From assembly GCF_900187425.1 (NCBI RefSeq), contig NZ_FYDJ01000001.1:620001-684000 (forward strand): 64,000 nucleotides of DNA, given 5' to 3'. Position 1 is the first letter of the stretch. Every line of letters begins with the position of its first letter. A model generated the notes under the pieces. That model saw only the letters and a program-made list of their open reading frames with translations. It searched no databases and had not been told where the DNA came from. The position numbers and the translations under genes were made by a program. Positions 60,112 to 64,000 of the stretch are shown here, piece by piece. The DNA comes from Pseudomonas sp. Irchel s3h14. GTDB taxonomy: Bacteria > Pseudomonadota > Gammaproteobacteria > Pseudomonadales > Pseudomonadaceae.

Positions 60112-62013
60112 TCAGGCGCCGACGATCCCGCCGTCCTCGCGGGAAATTGCCATCACCGAAGACCGCGGCTTGCCATTTGGCAGATGCTCAGGGAACGTCG
60201 ACCCACCGTTCTCCCCCGGATGCTGAATCCCGACAAACAAGGTCTTCTGGTCTGGCGAGAAGCTGATCCCCGTCACCTCGCAGCCCACCGGCCCGACCAT
60301 GAAGCGACGAATCTCCCCGGTCACCGGATCAGCGCAGAGCATCTGATTGTTGCCCATGCCCGCGAAGTCGCCGGCGTTGCTCGAATCGCCATCGGTGAGA
60401 ATCCACAACCTTCCGGCCTTGTCGAAACCCAAGCCGTCCGGGCTGTTGAACATGTTCTGCGGTGTGATGTTCGACGAGCCGCCCTTCGGCGTACCGGCGT
60501 GAACACCGGGGTTGCCCGCGACCACAAACAGGTCCCAGGAAAAGCTTTTGGCACCGTGATCGTCACGGTCTGTGCGCCAACGCAAAATCTGTCCGTAGAC
60601 GTTTTTCTCGCGAGGGTTCGGTCCGCCCACCGGCTGGCCATCCTCGCCACGCTTGGCGTTGTTGGTCAGCGTGCAGTAGACCTGGCCATCCTTGGGGCTG
60701 ACAACGATCCATTCCGGACGGTCCATGCGCGTGGCTTTCACCACGCTGGCGGCGAGGCGGGCGTTAATCAACACTTCGGCCTGATCGGCGAAACCGCTGC
60801 TGGCGTCGATGCCGTTTTTACCGTGAGTCAGTTCGATCCATTCGCCCTGGCCTTTTGGGTGATCGGTGTTGCCGTCGCCCGCGTCGAAGCGCGCCACGTA
60901 CAAGGTGCCATGGTCCAGCAGGTCGCGGTTGGCCTTGGGGTTTTTGTGGTTGATCTTGTCGCGGCTGACGAATTTGTAGATGAACTCACCGCGCTCATCG
61001 TCGCCCATGTACACCACGGCGTGACCGTCACCGGTTTCGGCCAGGGCGGCGTTTTCATGTTTGAAGCGGCCCAGCGCGGTGCGTTTGACCGGCGTCGATT
61101 GCGGGTCGAACGGGTCGATCTCCACGACCCAACCGTGACGGTTGAGTTCGTTGGGATTTTTCGCCAGGTCGAAACGCTCGTCGTGCGGGTGCCAGTTGAT
61201 CTCTTTGCTGGCCGCCACCGCGCCGTAGCGTTTCTGCGCGGCGTCGAATTTTTGCTCGGCATTGCTGCTGCCGAAGCAGTCGGTGAAGTTTTCTTCGCAG
61301 GTCAGGTACGTGCCCCACGGCGTCTTGCCGTTGGCGCAGTTCTGGAAGGTGCCCAGGACGTTCTTGCCGTGTGGGTCGGCACTGGTTTTCAGCAGCGCGT
61401 GGCCGGCGGCCGGGCCGCTCAGGCTGATTGGCGCGTTGCCGTGAATGCGCCGGTTGTAGCGCGAGCCCTGGACGAAATGCCACTGGTCGTTCTTGCGCTG
61501 CACTTCGATCACCGACACGCCTTCGCAGGCCAACGCCTTGCGCACGTCAGCAGCCGATTGCGGCATGCCGCCGTGGGCGTAGAGGTAGCGATAGTTGGTG
61601 TATTCGTTGTTGATCGCCATCAGCGCCCGGTTTTTGTCACCGGGAAACTCGAACAGGCTCATGCCGTCGTTGTTGTCGCCGAACTGGACTTCCTGATGCT
61701 CGGCCGTGCCGTTGCCACTCGGGTCGAACGCCGGACCGTTCTTCTGCAGGGGTTGGCCCCAACTGATCAATACCGAAGATTTGTAGCCTGGCGGCAGAGT
61801 GATGGCATCGCTGGTGGCGGCGGGAATACTGTCAAACCCCAACAGTTTGCTGGAGCCGGCGCTGACGCTGGCGGCCAGTACGCTGCGGCTCAGCAGGTTG
61901 CCGCCCAGGAACATTGCTGCACCGCAAAGGGCGCCGGCGCTGATGAAGCCTCGGCGGCTGAGGCCGACCATTTTCTCGAGGTCGGTGGATTGGTTGTCTT
62001 CTAATAGGCTCAC
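60112..62013 (-). CDS. phoX: PhoX-type alkaline phosphatase, Tat-exported
   Basis: A 633-residue periplasmic calcium/iron-dependent phosphatase (PF05787/DUF839). The N-terminus has a twin-arginine signal (LSRRGFISAGALCGAAMFLG near residue 20), then CEENFTDCFG, HGRNWEV-like NRHGWVVEIDP and the C-terminal GGSSNITPQNMFNSPDGLGF, GVQHPGE-like FVGIQHPGENGG. A GTG start at 62013 behind GGGAG gives the usual SLLEDNQSTDLEKM N-terminus; the frame runs 17 codons further to a less suitable ATG. Expression under phosphate limitation is known for the family; no Pho box was located. Confidence 0.88.
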   Translation of the reverse strand: MSLLEDNQSTDLEKMVGLSRRGFISAGALCGAAMFLGGNLLSRSVLAASVSAGSSKLLGFDSIPAATSDAITLPPGYKSSVLISWGQPLQKNGPAFDPSGNGTAEHQEVQFGDNNDGMSLFEFPGDKNRALMAINNEYTNYRYLYAHGGMPQSAADVRKALACEGVSVIEVQRKNDQWHFVQGSRYNRRIHGNAPISLSGPAAGHALLKTSADPHGKNVLGTFQNCANGKTPWGTYLTCEENFTDCFGSSNAEQKFDAAQKRYGAVAASKEINWHPHDERFDLAKNPNELNRHGWVVEIDPFDPQSTPVKRTALGRFKHENAALAETGDGHAVVYMGDDERGEFIYKFVSRDKINHKNPKANRDLLDHGTLYVARFDAGDGNTDHPKGQGEWIELTHGKNGIDASSGFADQAEVLINARLAASVVKATRMDRPEWIVVSPKDGQVYCTLTNNAKRGEDGQPVGGPNPREKNVYGQILRWRTDRDDHGAKSFSWDLFVVAGNPGVHAGTPKGGSSNITPQNMFNSPDGLGFDKAGRLWILTDGDSSNAGDFAGMGNNQMLCADPVTGEIRRFMVGPVGCEVTGISFSPDQKTLFVGIQHPGENGGSTFPEHLPNGKPRSSVMAISREDGGIVGA

Positions 62014-62071
62014 ATCAGGCTCCCTGCGGGTTTTTGCAGTCACCTTAATGAGCGTTAATGACACTTGTGTT

Positions 62072-62836
62072 TCAAAGCGGTGTACCGAGCAAAACGTTGG
62101 ATGGTGCGAACTGCACCAGCACCGGTTTATTGGCGGCCAGACCGAGGGTTCTCAAGTGCAGCGGCTCGGCCAGCGCGCAGAGTGTCTGGCCATTGGGCAA
62201 GCCGATGCGCACTTCGCTGGGGCCGTCCTCGGCGTCGAGAATTTCCTCGATAATGCCCTTCAGGCAATTATTGCCGGGTGTTGCCCCTTGATCGATGCCC
62301 AGCAACTCCAGCCAGCCGGCCTTGATCAGTGCGACCACTTCGGTGCCGGTTTCGAGTTCCAGACGCAGGGTGCTGTCGTGAGTGATCTGCGCATCGATGC
62401 TCAAGCCTTCGGCCAGTTCAAGGCGAATCCGGTCGTTGTGCCCTTGGTTCTCAATTGCCACAACCTTGCCATGCAGTTGATTGCGCGCGCTGGTTCTGAG
62501 CATCAGTCGACCGAGCAGGTCGAGATCGCTGGCATCTTCGGCGGCTTCCAGCACCTGAGCCTGCAAGGCTTGCAGCTTTTGATACAGGCGCAATACGCGC
62601 TCGCCTTCGCTGGAGAGTTTGGCGCCACCGCCGCCCTTGCCGCCGACACTGCGCTCCACCAACGGTTTTTGCGCGAGGTTGTTCAGCTCGTCGATGGCGT
62701 CCCAGGCCGCTTTGTAGCTCAGCCCCGCGCTTTTCGCGGCACGGGTGATCGAGCCCTGTTCGGCGATGTGTTGCAGCAACGCGATGCGCTGCGGACGACG
62801 GACGATGTGCTGGGACAACAACGTAGGCAAGGACAT
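62072..62836 (-). CDS. ModE-family molybdate-responsive regulator
   Basis: A 254-residue protein with an N-terminal LysR-like winged helix of the ModE type (ALLQHIAEQGSITRAAKSAG, SYKAAWDAIDELNN, GGKGGGGAKLSSEGERVLRL) and two C-terminal TOBE/Mop-like domains (ARNQLHGKVVAIENQGHNDR, GTEVVALIKAGWLELLG). No modABC transport genes are adjacent; relatives in P. aeruginosa (near PA0487) are also alone here. Molybdate binding is inferred from the Mop domains. The start is an ATG at 62836 with a weak ribosome site. Confidence 0.88.
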   Translation of the reverse strand: MSLPTLLSQHIVRRPQRIALLQHIAEQGSITRAAKSAGLSYKAAWDAIDELNNLAQKPLVERSVGGKGGGGAKLSSEGERVLRLYQKLQALQAQVLEAAEDASDLDLLGRLMLRTSARNQLHGKVVAIENQGHNDRIRLELAEGLSIDAQITHDSTLRLELETGTEVVALIKAGWLELLGIDQGATPGNNCLKGIIEEILDAEDGPSEVRIGLPNGQTLCALAEPLHLRTLGLAANKPVLVQFAPSNVLLGTPL

Positions 62837-62899
62837 GGCAAGACGCTTTGGGCTGTGGCGATGGGAAGGACGTTGGCGGCTTGGGGCCCGGGAGTCAAG

Positions 62900-63640
62900 T
62901 CAGGGCGCATCGCCGGGTTTGGGTGTGCGGGCCAGGCAATAGACGTCGACACGTGCGGCGCCGGCGTCCATCAACAGGCGAGCCAAGGCTTGGGCCGTGG
63001 CGCCGGTGGTCAACACATCGTCCACCAATGCTAAATGACGACCCTTGGTGCACGCATCGGGCGTCAGGGCGAAGGCGTTGCGCAGGTTCTTTTTGCGGGC
63101 CTCGGCATTCAGGTCCTGTTGGGCGCTGGTGTCCTGAATTCTCAGCAACAGCGTTTCATCGCACGGAATCTCGAGGCTGGTGCTGAGCCAACGGGCGGGC
63201 ATCGCGGCTTGGTTGAAACCCCGTTGGCGCAGGCGTTTGGTGGCCAGCGGAACCGGGATGAGCGCGTCGGGTCGATTCAGGTCTTCATCGAAGCGATGTT
63301 GCAGAAACTGAGCGAGAAGCTCGGCAAGCAGGCGACCAAACGGCCACTTCGCAGAGTGTTTGAAGCGTGTGATCAACGTGTCCACAGGAAAGCTGTAAGT
63401 CCAGGGCGTAGCGACCCGTTCAAAGGCTGGCGGCAGTTTCAAACATTGGCCACAGGTCAGGCCAGCAGTGGGCAACGGCAGGGCGCAGGTTTGGCATTGA
63501 TCGCCCAGCCAGGGCAACTCCGTTTCACAGGCCATGCAGAGGGGTGTGCATTCATCGGCGGGTTCTGAACAGAGCAAACAGAGTTGTTCGTTTTTTAACC
63601 AGATGTAAACCGGTCCTTCGTATCGTGGTTGACAGCGCAT
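62900..63640 (-). CDS. ComF-family phosphoribosyltransferase-like protein
   Basis: A 246-residue protein with an N-terminal zinc-ribbon region of paired cysteines (CLLCSEPADECTPLCMACE, CQTCALPLPTAGLTCGQC) and a C-terminal type I phosphoribosyltransferase fold with the PRPP loop HLALVDDVLTTGATAQALAR. ComF is tied to natural competence and DNA repair, though its reaction is unknown. AAGGAAG precedes the ATG. It is divergent from bioB across 92 bp. Confidence 0.9.
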   Translation of the reverse strand: MRCQPRYEGPVYIWLKNEQLCLLCSEPADECTPLCMACETELPWLGDQCQTCALPLPTAGLTCGQCLKLPPAFERVATPWTYSFPVDTLITRFKHSAKWPFGRLLAELLAQFLQHRFDEDLNRPDALIPVPLATKRLRQRGFNQAAMPARWLSTSLEIPCDETLLLRIQDTSAQQDLNAEARKKNLRNAFALTPDACTKGRHLALVDDVLTTGATAQALARLLMDAGAARVDVYCLARTPKPGDAP

Positions 63641-63732
63641 GAGTCTTCCTTAAATATGCCGAACATCCGTGTCGCGTCTGTGGGTATTCCATTCCCCAGT
63701 CGCTTGCCAAGCATAAAACAAAGGAAACGCCC

Positions 63733-64000
63733 ATGAGCGCCAGCACCACTGCAACCCTGCGTCATGACTGGTCTTTGGCCGAAGTCAAAGCACTCTTCGT
63801 TCAGCCATTCAATGACCTGTTGTTTCAGGCGCAGACGGTGCACCGCGCGCATTTCGACGCCAATCGGGTCCAGGTGTCGACGCTGCTGTCGATCAAGACC
63901 GGTGCCTGCCCGGAAGATTGCAAATATTGTCCGCAGTCCGGTCACTACAACACCGGCCTGGAAAAAGAAAAGCTGATGGAAGTGCAGAAGGTCCTCGAAG
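63733..64000 (+). CDS. bioB: Biotin synthase, 5' part (continues past the window)
   Basis: Radical SAM enzyme inserting sulfur into dethiobiotin. Only the first 89 codons are in the window; they include the radical-SAM 4Fe-4S motif CPEDCKYC (C-x3-C-x2-C) after [11 protein letters not shown], typical of BioB. The ATG at 63733 is preceded by AAGGAAA. Beginning of the bio operon, as at PA0500. Confidence 0.93.
   Translation, partial: MSASTTATLRHDWSLAEVKALFVQPFNDLLFQAQTVHRAHFDANRVQVSTLLSIKTGACPEDCKYCPQSGHYNTGLEKEKLMEVQKVLE

Overview
The window is chromosomal DNA of a fluorescent-group Pseudomonas. GC-rich Pseudomonas codon use, the gene content and the large number of palindromic REP elements all point there, as does gene order: the left part matches the P. 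aeruginosa PA5379-PA5421 region and the right part the PA0463-PA0500 region (both recalled, not searched). About 55 genes, one of them partial, can be supported. No tRNA, rRNA, CRISPR array or prophage was seen.

Positions 1-38075 form one catabolic district for quaternary amines. A carnitine operon on the minus strand (caiX-cdhC-cdhA-cdhB plus a gamma-butyrobetaine dioxygenase, 8924 down to 4112) is divergent from its regulator cdhR and makes glycine betaine. gbcA and gbcB (22280-24959) demethylate betaine to dimethylglycine. dgcA, dgcB and a dedicated ETF pair (13438-19628) demethylate that to sarcosine. soxBDAG (30309-35605) gives glycine, glyA gives serine, and the serine ammonia-lyase (319-1695) gives pyruvate. 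purU and fdhA deal with the C1 units and formaldehyde, and gbdR (2235-3338) is the expected master activator. Genes of unknown role sit inside: a membrane-dipeptidase-like protein without its usual N-terminal metal ligands, a DUF5943 protein, an antitoxin-like gene without a toxin, and a periplasmic protein with two DTG motifs.

Positions 38437-64000 are a housekeeping and envelope district: a DUF2780 protein, a PlsC acyltransferase, a RimK/RloA-type protease domain, creBCD, a glutathione S-transferase, and an iron-siderophore cell-surface signalling unit (ECF sigma, FecR, TonB receptor, PepSY protein and a small coupled ORF). Then follow a DnaQ-like exonuclease with a cNMP/CBS/DUF294 protein, a stand-alone receiver protein, glcB, gcvR, rarD, srkA, phoX, a ModE-type regulator, comF and the start of bioB.

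The non-coding DNA is unusually structured. Two abundant REP families recur at more than 20 places, many inside operons, and a RAYT transposase gene is bracketed by one of them. A degenerate tandem array carries four perfect DnaA-box 9-mers (21606-22210), with a related two-box copy at 57740-57925. Phased direct repeats of GTCG-type half-sites, spaced 20-21 bp, lie at four promoters of the betaine/carnitine genes. A five-fold 11-bp-phased CreB-type tag lies upstream of creD.
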